Assembly (NCBI GenBank): GCA_039715055.1
Contig: JBDLID010000015.1
Coordinates: 1-34,759, forward strand
Direction of reading: 5' to 3'
Length of the DNA: 34,759 nucleotides
Source of the DNA: JBDLID01 sp039715055
GTDB taxonomy: Bacteria > Desulfobacterota > Desulfobulbia > Desulfobulbales > Desulfocapsaceae
The notes under the pieces were generated by a model. It searched no databases. It was not told the DNA's origin and saw only the letters and a program-made list of their open reading frames with translations. Both the position numbers and the translations under genes were made by a program. Positions 1-9,256 of the stretch are shown one piece after another; position 1 is the first letter of the stretch; each line of letters begins with the position of its first letter.

Positions 1-2
1 TC

Positions 3-1640
3 CCTGACATTGAACCAAAAGGAATGTATGTCAACCTGGAAGTCCCCGAAGGCGCTGATCTCGACTACATCGACACCATTCTCCAGCGCATAGAGCTTGC
101 CGTGGCCGGGGAAGACCAGGACAAAATTATAACTCCGGGCGGCCCGGAACACCTCAAGCGGGCCATGGCTCTCAAAAAACATGAGGTGACCGATGGGCTA
201 ACTGTAGATGGCCCGAGCGATTTGGAAAATATCAAGACCATCTACATGCGGGCCATCCAGTCTGCCGGCGGCGGCTCGGCCTTTGATCCCAACAGCCCGA
301 ACAACGTCGGCATCCGCTTCATCGACCTTGAGCAGCGCGCCCGCTCCTCCCATCTCAGCGTCGAGGAGATCAGAAAACGGGTGGCCGATATCGTCGGCGG
401 CAAAATCACCATTGCCATGGAAGAAGAGGGCCCGCCCACCGGCGCGCCGATCAATATCGAGATCGCCGGTGACAACTTTACGGTCCTTGGCGAGCTGGCC
501 CAAAAGGCCAGAGCAGTTCTCGCCAAGATCCCCCATGTAAAGGATATCCGGGACGACTACTCCCAGGGCACACCAACGGTGAGAGTGAAGGTAGACCGCC
601 AGAAGGCAGCCCTTTTCGGCCTCACCACCGACATGATCGGCTTTTCACTGAAGGCCGCCTATAACGGCCTCGAGGTCTCCACTTACCGGGAGGGCGACGA
701 CGACTATGACATCACCGTCCAGCTCGGCAAACAGAACCGGGAGGTGGTGGACGTTCTCCACGAGCTGATGATCCCCGCACCCTCCGGTGAACTGGTGCCG
801 CTGTCAACACTTGCCACTGTCGAGTTCGGCGGATCCATTGCCGACATTACGCGGATCAACAACCAGCGGGTGGTGACGGTCAAGGCCAATGTCGATGAGA
901 CAAAAATCCCGGGACCGGTGGCAAGAGCCCAGGCGGAAAAATTCCTCGCCGACTTTCCCCTGCCGCCCGGCTACAGCGCAAAATTTACCGGCGAGTTTGA
1001 ATTTCAGCAGGAGTCAGAGGACTTTCTCTCCAAGGCCTTTCTCGTCGCCCTGCTCCTTATCTTCCTGATCCTCGTCAGTCAGTTCAACTCGGTGAGCCAG
1101 CCGTTTATCATCATGACCTCGGTGATCCTCTCCCTGGGAGGTGCCTTTCTCGGCCTGATGCTCTTTAAACAGCCGTTTGGCATCATCATGACCGGTGTCG
1201 GGGTTATTTCACTTGCCGGTGTGGTGGTCAACAACGGTATTGTCCTCATCGATTACACCAATAAGCTTCGCGAAAGAGGCTTTGCACTGCGGCAGGCGGT
1301 GATCTCGGCGGGAGCCACCCGGCTGCGGCCGGTCATCCTCACCGCAATCACCACCATCCTCGGCCTCATCCCCATGGTCACCGGCATCTCCTATGACTTC
1401 CACAGCTTTACCATCTCCTGGGTCTCGGAATCGAGCCAGTGGTGGCGGTCAATGGCGGTGGTGGTGATCTTCGGCCTGGTGGTGGCCACCTTTCTCACCC
1501 TGCTGGTGGTGCCTACGCTCTACTATCTCATTGCCCAGACAGGTGAGAGACTGCAGAACCTCAGAGCACTGCTGCAGCGCCTCTACTGGAAGCCCTATAT
1601 GATCCTGACCGGTAAAAATGACACAACAAGACTGCCATGA
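3..1640 (+). CDS. RND-family efflux transporter permease, C-terminal half (5' end outside window)
   Basis: This is the inner-membrane pump of a tripartite proton-driven efflux system, which exports drugs, metals or other toxic compounds through an outer membrane channel. The frame is open from the left edge and reads PDIEPKG before the first internal Met at 24, so the gene starts upstream. About 545 residues are visible, roughly half of a typical 1,000-1,100-residue RND protein. They cover the second periplasmic porter region and then the last membrane helices: a hydrophobic cluster near residues 335-360 of the visible part, a helix carrying GVVVNNGIVLIDY, the AGATRLRPVILTA loop, and a final helix near VVVIFGLVVATFLTLLVVP. 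Its last bases overlap the next gene (ATGA at 1637-1640), so pump and channel are translationally coupled. The substrate cannot be read from the sequence. The hydrophobic subclass (HAE) is more likely than heavy-metal CusA, but this is inference. Confidence 0.93.
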   Translation, partial: PDIEPKGMYVNLEVPEGADLDYIDTILQRIELAVAGEDQDKIITPGGPEHLKRAMALKKHEVTDGLTVDGPSDLENIKTIYMRAIQSAGGGSAFDPNSPNNVGIRFIDLEQRARSSHLSVEEIRKRVADIVGGKITIAMEEEGPPTGAPINIEIAGDNFTVLGELAQKARAVLAKIPHVKDIRDDYSQGTPTVRVKVDRQKAALFGLTTDMIGFSLKAAYNGLEVSTYREGDDDYDITVQLGKQNREVVDVLHELMIPAPSGELVPLSTLATVEFGGSIADITRINNQRVVTVKANVDETKIPGPVARAQAEKFLADFPLPPGYSAKFTGEFEFQQESEDFLSKAFLVALLLIFLILVSQFNSVSQPFIIMTSVILSLGGAFLGLMLFKQPFGIIMTGVGVISLAGVVVNNGIVLIDYTNKLRERGFALRQAVISAGATRLRPVILTAITTILGLIPMVTGISYDFHSFTISWVSESSQWWRSMAVVVIFGLVVATFLTLLVVPTLYYLIAQTGERLQNLRALLQRLYWKPYMILTGKNDTTRLP

Positions 1641-3115
1641 AGATGATCAATCGATACAACATTTCACTGTTTACAGGATTACTCCTGCTGCTTCCCCAGG
1701 CTCTTTCGGCGGAGACCGATGCCCCACTGCCCCTCTCGCTTCATCGGGCAGTGAGTGAGGCCCTGGCCAACAACCTCAGCCTGAAACTGAGTCGGGAAAA
1801 TGTCTCTGGCGCCAGGGGGCAGGCCCTGGCCGCCGAGGGTGAATTCGACACCCTGCTGGGGGGTGAAGGATCTGTGGCCGAAGAACAGGCCGGAGCCCTG
1901 CTCACCGGGGCAGAGAGTAATATCGAATCCAGCCGGATCGAAGCTGGCCTGAAAAAAAAGCTGCACTACGGGACCGAGCTTGGTCTCAACTTCGACTCAA
2001 GTAAAGTTTCATCTGAACCGACCCTGCTCCAGATCGATCCGGCCCATCGCTCATCGGCCTCGGTCTCCATCAGCCAGCCCCTGCTGCGAGGCAGGGGGGC
2101 TGATGTGCAGAGAGCAAACATTGAAGCGGCGAAACGGCAACTGAGTGGGGCCGACTACCTTGTGGAAAGTGGCGCGGCTGATCTTGCCGCCGCCGTCAAG
2201 GCCGGCTACTGGGAGCTTGTCTACAGTCACCAGGCCATCGAGGTGAACCGTCTCTCCCTCAAACTGGCTCGCAAGCTGCTCGAGGAAACCCGGGAAAAGA
2301 TCACGGCCGGCAGGCTGGCCCCTGTTGAAATCTACCAGCCCCAATCCGAAGTTGCCCGGCGTGAGCAGCTGCTCATCTCGGGAGAAAGAGCCATCGGCGT
2401 CGCCGAGGACAACCTCAAGATTCTCATCAACGCAAACAACTGGCAGCAGCCGATTGAGCCGCTGGACAGGCCCGAGGTGGAGCAGCGCGATTTTGATCCG
2501 AAACAGGTGATGGATAATGCACTGAATAACCGGCCCGACCTGCTGGCTGCCGAAATGAAGATCGAGGCGGCAGAGATCCTCAGCCAGAAAAAGAAAAACA
2601 ATACCCTTCCCAATCTGGCACTCTATGGACGGGCAGCCATCGGCGGCAGCGGTGAGTCCACTTCAGAGTCTTACGGAAACTTCAGCGATGACAGCGACTC
2701 CTCCTGGCAGGTCGGACTCAACTTCTCCCTGCCCCTTGAAAATCGTTTTGCCAAGGGGGAGCACCTCCGTTCCATGGCCGAACTGAGAAGCGCAAAACTT
2801 GGTGCGGAGCAGATTCGCCAGGAAATCAGCCGCAAGGTACGCTCCACAATCCGTGACATCGAGCTGGCCCAAAAGTCCATCGAGGCCACCCGCAAAACCA
2901 GCCTGGCCACTGCCAAGCGAATGGAGGCGGAGCAGACCAAATTCGATGTGGGCAAGGCCACCACCTTTGATGTCCTGGCCGCCCAGGAGGCCTATTCCCA
3001 GACGCTCACCGCCGAATACCGGGCCAGAGTCGTCTATGTCCAGTCGCTGGCAGAACTGGACCGGGTCCAGGGCGTGATCCGGATGAAGCAAAACGGGGCT
3101 GCCCCGACTAAATAA
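1637..3115 (+). CDS. TolC-family outer membrane efflux protein
   Basis: This is the outer membrane channel partner of the upstream RND pump. The protein has 492 residues, a normal length for the family. It begins with a Sec signal peptide: a basic start, the hydrophobic stretch FTGLLLLLPQ, then ALSA. The mature part has the duplicated TolC layout: LSLHRAVSEALANNLSLKLSREN opens the first repeat and QVMDNALNNRPDLLAAEMKIEAAE opens the second. Long alanine- and glutamate-rich helices follow, ending in FDVLAAQEAYSQTL. The start ATG at 1637 lies inside the stop region of the pump gene (4-bp overlap), so the two are made together. The periplasmic adaptor that completes the system must lie upstream, outside the window. 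The family assignment is firm; the exported compound is unknown. Confidence 0.93.
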   Translation: MKMINRYNISLFTGLLLLLPQALSAETDAPLPLSLHRAVSEALANNLSLKLSRENVSGARGQALAAEGEFDTLLGGEGSVAEEQAGALLTGAESNIESSRIEAGLKKKLHYGTELGLNFDSSKVSSEPTLLQIDPAHRSSASVSISQPLLRGRGADVQRANIEAAKRQLSGADYLVESGAADLAAAVKAGYWELVYSHQAIEVNRLSLKLARKLLEETREKITAGRLAPVEIYQPQSEVARREQLLISGERAIGVAEDNLKILINANNWQQPIEPLDRPEVEQRDFDPKQVMDNALNNRPDLLAAEMKIEAAEILSQKKKNNTLPNLALYGRAAIGGSGESTSESYGNFSDDSDSSWQVGLNFSLPLENRFAKGEHLRSMAELRSAKLGAEQIRQEISRKVRSTIRDIELAQKSIEATRKTSLATAKRMEAEQTKFDVGKATTFDVLAAQEAYSQTLTAEYRARVVYVQSLAELDRVQGVIRMKQNGAAPTK

Positions 3116-3134
3116 ATCCTGAACTACCAGACAG

Positions 3135-4187
3135 ATGAACCGAAGAACGTTACTCAAAGCCATGCTTGCAAACCTGATATCCATACCCTTTTTGACCGAT
3201 TCCGGGCTCGCAGGCCGGACAGAAAAGGTTCACAACCCGGAGCTGAGCACAATTCTCAAAGGATTTGACGGTAATTCCGTAAAAGGCGGATCTTTTCAAA
3301 ATCTCTACGGCCAGGCCGGGGGTAAATCACTCTGGCGGGTCATCAAGTGGCGGTTTTCACAGAACCCGCAAAAGGAAGAGAAGCAGCAGGAAAAATACAG
3401 TCTTCCGGTTTACACCGATGCTTTCCCCCTCAGGGAAAAGGATGACTTCATCCTCTGGCTGGGGCATGCATCCTATCTGATCCAGACAGGGGGAAGGAGA
3501 ATTCTCACCGACCCCTGCCTCACCTCACCGCCCTTTGTGGACCGGTTGACAAAACTGCCGATCCCTGTCAGAGAACTCAAACCGGACTATCTCCTTATCA
3601 GCCACGGTCACTACGATCATCTCGACAGTGACAGTCTCAAACATTTCGGCGGGGCAACGGCCCTCATCCCGCTGAACATGAGCGGCCTCATCAAGGATAT
3701 CCAGCCCGAAATCAGCTGCCGGGAGGCCGGCTGGTACCAGCAATACGACCTGGCGGAAGATTTCCAGGTCGTTTTCCTGCCGGCTCACCACTGGCACAGG
3801 CGTGGAATGCTGGATTACAACAAGGTCCTCTGGGGCAGCTACCTGATCAAAACCCCAAACTCCACCATTTACTTCGGCGGCGACTCCGGATACTCGCGCC
3901 ATTTTCAGGATATCGGCGAACTGCTGGGCCCCATCGATCTGGCCATTCTGCCCATCGGCGCCTATTCCCCGCAATGGTTCATGAAATCAAGCCACATCAC
4001 CCCGGAGGAGGCGCTGCGGGCAGCTGAAGATCTCCAGGCAAGAACTCTCATCCCCATGCACTATGGGACCTTTGATCTCAGCGACGAACCTCTTGGCGAA
4101 CCGGAGAACAGGTTGAAATCAATTTCCAAAAAGGAAAAGGTGAGGTTTCTCGATATCGGCAGAAAATATCTTTTCAACACTGTCTGA
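3135..4187 (+). CDS. MBL-fold metallohydrolase with N-terminal export signal (NAPE-PLD/UlaG-like)
   Basis: This 350-residue protein has the metallo-beta-lactamase fold. The metal-binding signature HGHYDHLD sits near residue 157 (HxHxDH). Further ligand motifs follow: AHHWHRRG, FGGDSGYSRHF, and PMHYGTF near the C terminus. The order and spacing resemble the NAPE-PLD / UlaG-like L-ascorbate lactonase branch, which hydrolyses phosphodiester or lactone bonds. The N terminus MNRRTLLKAML followed by a hydrophobic stretch looks like a Tat signal, so the protein is probably folded and metallated before export; tat genes are present at the right edge of the window. It starts 19 bp after the outer membrane protein, with no strong ribosome binding site, and probably ends the efflux operon. 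The substrate is unknown, and a link to detoxification or lipid turnover is inference. Confidence 0.85.
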   Translation: MNRRTLLKAMLANLISIPFLTDSGLAGRTEKVHNPELSTILKGFDGNSVKGGSFQNLYGQAGGKSLWRVIKWRFSQNPQKEEKQQEKYSLPVYTDAFPLREKDDFILWLGHASYLIQTGGRRILTDPCLTSPPFVDRLTKLPIPVRELKPDYLLISHGHYDHLDSDSLKHFGGATALIPLNMSGLIKDIQPEISCREAGWYQQYDLAEDFQVVFLPAHHWHRRGMLDYNKVLWGSYLIKTPNSTIYFGGDSGYSRHFQDIGELLGPIDLAILPIGAYSPQWFMKSSHITPEEALRAAEDLQARTLIPMHYGTFDLSDEPLGEPENRLKSISKKEKVRFLDIGRKYLFNTV

Positions 4188-4203
4188 GTCGTCAGGCTCT
4201 GCC

Positions 4204-4259
4204 CTGAACAGTTACAGCTCAGCGTAAAGAACAATTTGTCTCCCTTGCTGAATAGTTAC
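4204..4259 (+). repeat. Interspersed 56-bp repeat, copy 1 (12-bp direct repeats, 44-bp period)
   Basis: CTGAACAGTTAC (4204-4215) and CTGAATAGTTAC (4248-4259) are direct repeats whose starts are exactly 44 bp apart. The same arrangement, in the opposite orientation, occurs at 28091-28146 and 30716-30771. The 32-bp spacer here matches the spacer of copy 2 at about 20 of 32 positions, and most differences are transitions. The copy begins 17 bp after the metallohydrolase stop codon and lies between two convergent genes. Confidence 0.75.
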
Positions 4260-4306
4260 GTGCATTGTAATCAAACAATTTCAGGACGTTGTCTGGTTAT
4301 GCTGCG

Positions 4307-4696
4307 CTACTCGTCACATACGTGTCGATTGGAATAATCAAGCTGTTCCACCAAGGTGGGAGCAGCATACTCGGACATCAGCCCCCTGGTCAGCTCCCCG
4401 CATTTCTGCATCTGGATGACGGTTGAATCCTTCATCATTTTTTCACCGTAGGCAACCGCCTTCTCCTGAGCCTTGTCACGTTTTCCGCCTTTGCACAGCC
4501 CCTTGAGCTCATTTTGAAACTGTTCACTCTCTTGTTGAATTGCCGTAAGTCTCGTTTTGTCGATTTTTTCCATACACCGCTGCATCTTCTCCACCAGCTC
4601 CATCATCTTCCCCATGTCTCCGCCGGTCATATTCTGAGCCCAGCAACTAGTTGAAACCAGAGACATCATGCAGAAAACTGTTACGATAACTTTCAT
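4307..4696 (-). CDS. Small secreted hypothetical protein with conserved-looking cysteines
   Basis: I do not recognise this 129-residue protein. It starts at 4696 behind a good ribosome binding site (GGAGG, 8 bp before ATG). A clear Sec signal peptide precedes a cleavage site after SCWA, so the mature protein is periplasmic or secreted. The mature part is helical and charged, with Met-rich sequence at its start (MTGGDMGKMMELVEKMQRCM) and four Cys residues: QRCME, KGLCKGG, QKCGEL and HVCDE. These could form two disulfides. It stands alone, convergent with the metallohydrolase and divergent from the multiheme cytochrome. The Met/Cys content could suit metal binding or a chaperone role, but that is only a guess. 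The signal peptide, ribosome binding site and normal codon use make it a real gene. Confidence 0.75.
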   Translation of the reverse strand: MKVIVTVFCMMSLVSTSCWAQNMTGGDMGKMMELVEKMQRCMEKIDKTRLTAIQQESEQFQNELKGLCKGGKRDKAQEKAVAYGEKMMKDSTVIQMQKCGELTRGLMSEYAAPTLVEQLDYSNRHVCDE

Positions 4697-5031
4697 TTAA
4701 GCATCCTCCACAGGGTACCTTGAAAAATATCAAACCAGGGCAGGCCGACATTTCTTATTGACGAATTTAGTTACCAAAACTTTACCTTCCTAAATATTAA
4801 CATTGAAGAAAAAAAAAGGATTCGCAGTAACATTTCTCCCAGGGCTGCAATACCACCTCCACTCCGGCTGCCACCGGCCAGGTAATGTGCATTTACATCC
4901 ACCAGAGTTTCCTTCCCGACTAACAGTACAGGGTAGTTGGAAACAACATCACTATTTCAACCAGCGATTTGGTGTTTTTTTTAAAAATGGGATAAGATTG
5001 ATAAAATTCAATTCACTGAGGCATTGATGTA
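4697..5031. other. Divergent intergenic region with no convincing gene
   Basis: This AT-rich stretch of about 335 bp separates the small secreted protein (minus) from the multiheme cytochrome (plus) and must hold both promoters. A possible plus-strand -35 (TTGACG at about 4757-4762) is visible without a good -10. CAGGGTACCTTGAAAAAT at 4711-4728 matches one arm of the hairpin element at 12982-13048. A 74-codon frame from a TTG at 4803 has no ribosome binding site and an unprotein-like composition, so I do not call it. Confidence 0.6.
4711..4728 (+). repeat. Half-copy of the CCTTGAAAAATT hairpin element
   Basis: CAGGGTACCTTGAAAAAT matches TAGGGTGCCTTGAAAAAT at 12975-12992 at 16 of 18 positions, but lacks the opposing arm of the hairpin found there. 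It sits 15 bp upstream of the start codon of the minus-strand secreted-protein gene. It could be a decayed copy or chance similarity over a short word. Confidence 0.4.
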
Positions 5032-6384
5032 ATGAATTTTCTTTCGCCAGCCTTCCGCAGGCTGTACCTCCTGATCTCTTTTATCCTGCTGATTATTTGC
5101 ATTCTTGTATGGTGGAGACATCCCCACCATAATGACAAAATGCATTATGTCTCCTCTTCCCAGTGCCGGGAATGCCACCCATCTCATTATGACGGATGGC
5201 AGGACTCCCTGCATCCAACGATGTTTCATCCGGTTGCCGACAAAAAAATTCTGGCCGATTTCAGTAAAGTTGATTTTGAACTCCCCTTTACCAGGCAGGA
5301 TATTGATTTTGTTGTAGGCACTAAATGGGAGCAGCTCTACGTCACAATGATCGACGGCGAGTATTACCCATTGCCTGCAAAATGGCTGATTGATCAAAAG
5401 CGCTGGGTAAAGTACCGGACAGAGACCTGGCGTGATACCCCCATGTCAAAAAAATGCAACGGCTGTCATGTCACCGGCTTTCAATCCGACACCCTTGAAT
5501 TCAACGAATTCGGCATCGGCTGCGAGGCCTGTCATGGACCCGGCTCCATTCATGTCCATAACCGCACCATTGAGGACTCCTCCACATGCCGCCTCTGCCA
5601 CCGGAAAGAGCGGGTGACCAAGGGTGATATCGTCCGCAGTGTCAGTGGTGCGGTCTGCGGTCAATGCCATAATCGCGGCAGGGATATCCCGGACTCGGCC
5701 CGTGAACAGTTCGTCTTTAATTTTCCGGTCAATATGGCACCCGGAGAAACAATAAGTCCGACCTTTACCCCCACCACACTGAAAAACGACAAGGAAAATA
5801 AATTCTGGTGGGGAAACGGTATCGCCAGGCAGCGCCACCAGGAGTTTGCCGAATGGGAAAAATCAAACCATGCCATTGCCCTGGAAATGATGCGGGAACA
5901 GTATGTGGAAGAAAAAGGTCCTATTACCGGGCAGTGTCTGAGCTGTCATTCCGCAGATTATATCCTGTCCGAAGAACCTGACCGGCCGGATCTTCACTCC
6001 GCAAGCTACGGCATCACCTGTACAGTCTGCCACAGTCCGCATGGAAGTTACACCTCTGTGACGACCCAGGAAAAATCCAGGCGATGCCTGCCCTGCCATG
6101 ACATCTCACATGAATCCTGTCCCTCGCCGACACAGCAACCGCATTTCCCATGCCCGGAAACCAGGATCGGCTGCGAGGATTGCCACATGCCGTACACAGT
6201 CAAAAATGCAGGTGCCTTTACCATCCGAAGTCACGGTTTTAAGATCATTTCCCCCTCCGAAACCCGAACACTCAGTGTGCCGAACTCCTGTCAGAATGGA
6301 GGTTGTCACCAGGACAAGAGTCTGGACTGGGCCGAACAGCAGTTTAAACAATTTTATCCGGACTTTGGGGCTGCGACAAACTAA
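5032..6384 (+). CDS. Membrane-anchored multiheme cytochrome c (9 CXXCH plus one CX4CH)
   Basis: This is a 450-residue electron-transfer or redox protein of the periplasm. One N-terminal helix (residues about 10-28, uncleaved-looking) anchors it to the inner membrane. Nine CXXCH heme sites follow, with first cysteines at residues 45, 142, 164, 186, 209, 302, 330, 352 and 381. A CX4CH site (CQNGGCH) at 420 would give ten hemes. Several His residues outside the motifs (for example H61, H66, H280) could be distal ligands. The early CRECHPSHYDGW region resembles cytochrome c554-type multiheme proteins, but I cannot name a specific enzyme. The stop TAA shares its last base with the ATG of the downstream sensor kinase (TAATG), so the two are co-translated. 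Heme attachment would need the ResB/CcsA machinery found at 22-24 kb. Confidence 0.92.
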   Translation: MNFLSPAFRRLYLLISFILLIICILVWWRHPHHNDKMHYVSSSQCRECHPSHYDGWQDSLHPTMFHPVADKKILADFSKVDFELPFTRQDIDFVVGTKWEQLYVTMIDGEYYPLPAKWLIDQKRWVKYRTETWRDTPMSKKCNGCHVTGFQSDTLEFNEFGIGCEACHGPGSIHVHNRTIEDSSTCRLCHRKERVTKGDIVRSVSGAVCGQCHNRGRDIPDSAREQFVFNFPVNMAPGETISPTFTPTTLKNDKENKFWWGNGIARQRHQEFAEWEKSNHAIALEMMREQYVEEKGPITGQCLSCHSADYILSEEPDRPDLHSASYGITCTVCHSPHGSYTSVTTQEKSRRCLPCHDISHESCPSPTQQPHFPCPETRIGCEDCHMPYTVKNAGAFTIRSHGFKIISPSETRTLSVPNSCQNGGCHQDKSLDWAEQQFKQFYPDFGAATN

Positions 6385-9116
6385 TGGACAACTATCTTCC
6401 CTGGTACAGACAGATCAGATTCAAGCTGATCTGGATAATCACAGCTGTTCTCCTGATTGCTTTTGCTGTCAGCCACTACATTGATCACCGCTTCACCAAA
6501 GGCCAAATGGAGCATCTGATCAAAACCCAGTTTACAACCACTGCCAACATCGTAGAAAATTTTATCGACTTCGTAGGCCAGTCCGGGCTGATAACGGCCA
6601 AGGCCCTGGCAGCAGATCCCAATCTGCACAGGCTGCTGTCTGCAGACGATTCCCAGGCAGTGGTCAGTTATTTTTCTTCCACCCTGGAAAAAATTTCCGC
6701 CGACACCACCATTCTGCTCGACAATCGCGGATATATCCTGGCAGCAGACGGTTATCCTGAAGCCAGCGGCAACCTCCGTTCACTGGAGCTTGTCCGACAG
6801 ACCCTGGCCACCGGTCAACCTGACTTTGCCATTGTCCAGGATATGGGAACATTTATTCTCTATACCTCCGCACCTGTATTAAGAGACAGATATGACCGCC
6901 AGCTGACGGACAAACATGAACGACAAACCATCGGCATCGTTCTCGTCGGCTATGCAATGAACAACAGCTTTGTTGATAATCTGAAAAAAAACACTGCAAT
7001 CGATATTGCAATCGTCAGAGACCGATCGGTCATCGCCGGCACCCTGGAGCAAAATGGTAAACGACTTAACACCATCCCCGTACCGTTTACCGAGTACCAG
7101 ATGGTGCTGAATAACCCCGATCATCTGTTCCAGTCAGAGATCAACGGTACCATGTATTACCTGAAAGCTGTCCGGTTGAGGGCCATGCAGCAGAACATGT
7201 CCGGCTCTCTTTTGATGGCCTACTCACAGCAAAATTTCAAACAAACTTTACAACTGCTTGAAAATCAGCACCTTATCTTAATTGGTGTCAGCCTTGTTAT
7301 CATCATCATCACCCTTCTGCTGTTCTCCCGCAAACTTCTCGCTCCAGTGAGTGAGTTGGTGAAGGCCACCATACAGATCAACCGCGGAGACCTGGCAACC
7401 CGGTCCACAATCAACGGCAGAGATGAGTTTGGTCTGCTGGGAACCCAGTTCAATAAAATGGTTGAAGGGCTGCAGCAAAAAGACGAGGCCCTTCGTCAGG
7501 CGAACAGGGAACTTGAAGAACAGGTCGAAAGCAGGACCAGAGAACTGGATGAAAAAAACAGTCTCCTCGACTCCATTTTATACACCGCCACCGACCTGGC
7601 CATTGCCGCCACCGATGAAAAGCTGCAGGTCAAGTTTTTCAACCCGGAAGCGGAGCAGCTGTTTCAAGTAGACAGCCACAAGGTCATCGGCCAAAATGTT
7701 GCCCACCTCCATCAAAGGTTTCACGTTCCTTCCGACAAGTTCGGAGAGGCGTTGCAGAGCCTGGAGCACCACCAGAGCCACAGTTTTACATTTCGGCTGC
7801 CCATCGGGGATCATCAGAAACTCATTGAGGCCACAATCAGCGCCCTGTGGAGCAACGATGAACAGCAGACAGGCTATGTCCTGCTGGCAAAGGACATCAC
7901 CAGCCAGACCGAGCTGGCTGCGGAACGGAAAAAGCTGGAAGAACAGCTTAACCGCGGCCAGAAGATGGAGGCTATCGGCCTCATGGCCGGAGGAATCGCC
8001 CATGATCTCAATAACATTCTTTCAGGCATCATCGGTTATCCTGAGCTGCTCCTCAGGGATCTCCCGCAGAACTCCAGGCTGCGTAAACCCATCGAAGCGA
8101 TCAAGCAATCCGGTCAACGTGCCTCGGCAGTGGTTGCCGACCTGCTGACAGTTGCCCGCGGGGTTGCCGCAGCAAAGGAAGTCACCAACCTGAACACACT
8201 GATTCTTGAACACCTTAACTCACCCGAGCACCAAAACCTTATCACTCAGCACCAGGGAGTAGTCTGTAAGACTGCACTGGAGCCAGGCCTCGCCCGGGTC
8301 TCCTGCTCCAGAGTACACATCAAGAAAAGTCTGTTGAACCTCATTCTCAACGCAATAGAGGCCATTGACGAGGATGGGTTGATCACCATTGCTACACGAA
8401 ACTATTCTGTCAGAAAAACCGATTCCGGCACCATACCGCTGCCGGAAGGTGAGTATGTGCTCCTGTCCGTCACTGATAACGGGCAAGGCATCAATAACGA
8501 GGATCTTGCCAAAATTTTTGAGCCCTTCTATTCCAAAAAGGTACTGGGCAGAAGCGGTACCGGCCTGGGCCTCACTGTGGTCTGGAATACTATTGAAGAC
8601 CATAGCGGTCACATTTCCGTTGAAAGCTCCGATTCGGGCAGCTGCTTTGAAGTTTACCTGCCGGCATCGGAGGCTGAGGAGGAGGAAGATTCTTCCACCG
8701 CCAATAGAAGGCTGGATGAAATTCACGGTCACGGTGAAAGTATTCTTGTCATTGATGACGAGCCAATGCAGCGCGACCTGGCCTGTAAATTTCTCTCCAC
8801 CCTCGGCTATAATCCGGACAGTGTCAAATCAGGAGAGGAGGCTGTGGATTTCCTGGGCAGCCGCAGTGTCGATCTGCTTATTCTTGATATGAAGATGGAT
8901 CCCGGAATTGATGGTCATCAAACCTACCAGCGGATTACTGAAAAAAATCCACATCAAAAAGCAATTATTGCCAGCGGATTTTCTGAAGATGACAAGGTGA
9001 AGCAAACCCTTGACCTGGGAGCCGGCCAGTTCATCAAGAAGCCATACTCACTGCATCAGCTGGGATTGGCCGTTCAGCGGGAGCTTAAAATATATTCCCC
9101 AGACCAGCCCACCTGA
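6384..9116 (+). CDS. Membrane hybrid histidine kinase coupled to the multiheme cytochrome
   Basis: This is a 910-residue sensor kinase. In order it has: a membrane helix (about residues 12-30); a long periplasmic sensor region of double-Cache type (about 32-292); a second helix (about 295-315, ILIGVSLVIIIITLLLF); a HAMP linker; a coiled coil with LEEQVESRTRELDEKN; and a PAS domain (about 390-515). The dimerisation box GGIAHDLNN carries the phospho-accepting His near residue 538. The ATPase domain has NAIEAIDEDG, VTDNGQGI and GTGLGLT. A C-terminal receiver domain runs from about 785 to 905 (VIDDEP, phospho-Asp in LILDMKMD, Lys in IKKPYS). It has no DNA-binding output, so signalling must pass to another protein. 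Its start overlaps the cytochrome stop by one base, which suggests that the cytochrome's redox state or substrate is linked to what the kinase senses. That link is inference. Confidence 0.93.
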   Translation: MDNYLPWYRQIRFKLIWIITAVLLIAFAVSHYIDHRFTKGQMEHLIKTQFTTTANIVENFIDFVGQSGLITAKALAADPNLHRLLSADDSQAVVSYFSSTLEKISADTTILLDNRGYILAADGYPEASGNLRSLELVRQTLATGQPDFAIVQDMGTFILYTSAPVLRDRYDRQLTDKHERQTIGIVLVGYAMNNSFVDNLKKNTAIDIAIVRDRSVIAGTLEQNGKRLNTIPVPFTEYQMVLNNPDHLFQSEINGTMYYLKAVRLRAMQQNMSGSLLMAYSQQNFKQTLQLLENQHLILIGVSLVIIIITLLLFSRKLLAPVSELVKATIQINRGDLATRSTINGRDEFGLLGTQFNKMVEGLQQKDEALRQANRELEEQVESRTRELDEKNSLLDSILYTATDLAIAATDEKLQVKFFNPEAEQLFQVDSHKVIGQNVAHLHQRFHVPSDKFGEALQSLEHHQSHSFTFRLPIGDHQKLIEATISALWSNDEQQTGYVLLAKDITSQTELAAERKKLEEQLNRGQKMEAIGLMAGGIAHDLNNILSGIIGYPELLLRDLPQNSRLRKPIEAIKQSGQRASAVVADLLTVARGVAAAKEVTNLNTLILEHLNSPEHQNLITQHQGVVCKTALEPGLARVSCSRVHIKKSLLNLILNAIEAIDEDGLITIATRNYSVRKTDSGTIPLPEGEYVLLSVTDNGQGINNEDLAKIFEPFYSKKVLGRSGTGLGLTVVWNTIEDHSGHISVESSDSGSCFEVYLPASEAEEEEDSSTANRRLDEIHGHGESILVIDDEPMQRDLACKFLSTLGYNPDSVKSGEEAVDFLGSRSVDLLILDMKMDPGIDGHQTYQRITEKNPHQKAIIASGFSEDDKVKQTLDLGAGQFIKKPYSLHQLGLAVQRELKIYSPDQPT

Positions 9117-9185
9117 CTTGACACGTGACCTGACAAATCCAATGTGGAGTTCTGACTCAGTCTGACACGATCAGGAATAGTCTTA

Positions 9186-9209
9186 ACTCGTTGGTTCGTT
9201 TTAACGAGT
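9186..9209 (+). other. Inverted repeat between the kinase and the tetR remnant
   Basis: ACTCGTT (9186-9192) and AACGAGT (9203-9209) form a 7-bp perfect stem around a 10-base loop. No T-run follows, so it is not a standard terminator. It could be an operator or a weak transcript-end structure for the cytochrome-kinase operon. Confidence 0.4.
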
Positions 9210-9256
9210 CAGGTTGGCACCGATCATCTTTTCTTAAACAATTCCCTCCACCAAGC

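Noticed and set aside
4803..5027. 74-codon plus-strand frame before the multiheme cytochrome
   Set aside because: TTG start without a ribosome binding site, AT-rich intergenic composition, and no protein-like pattern.
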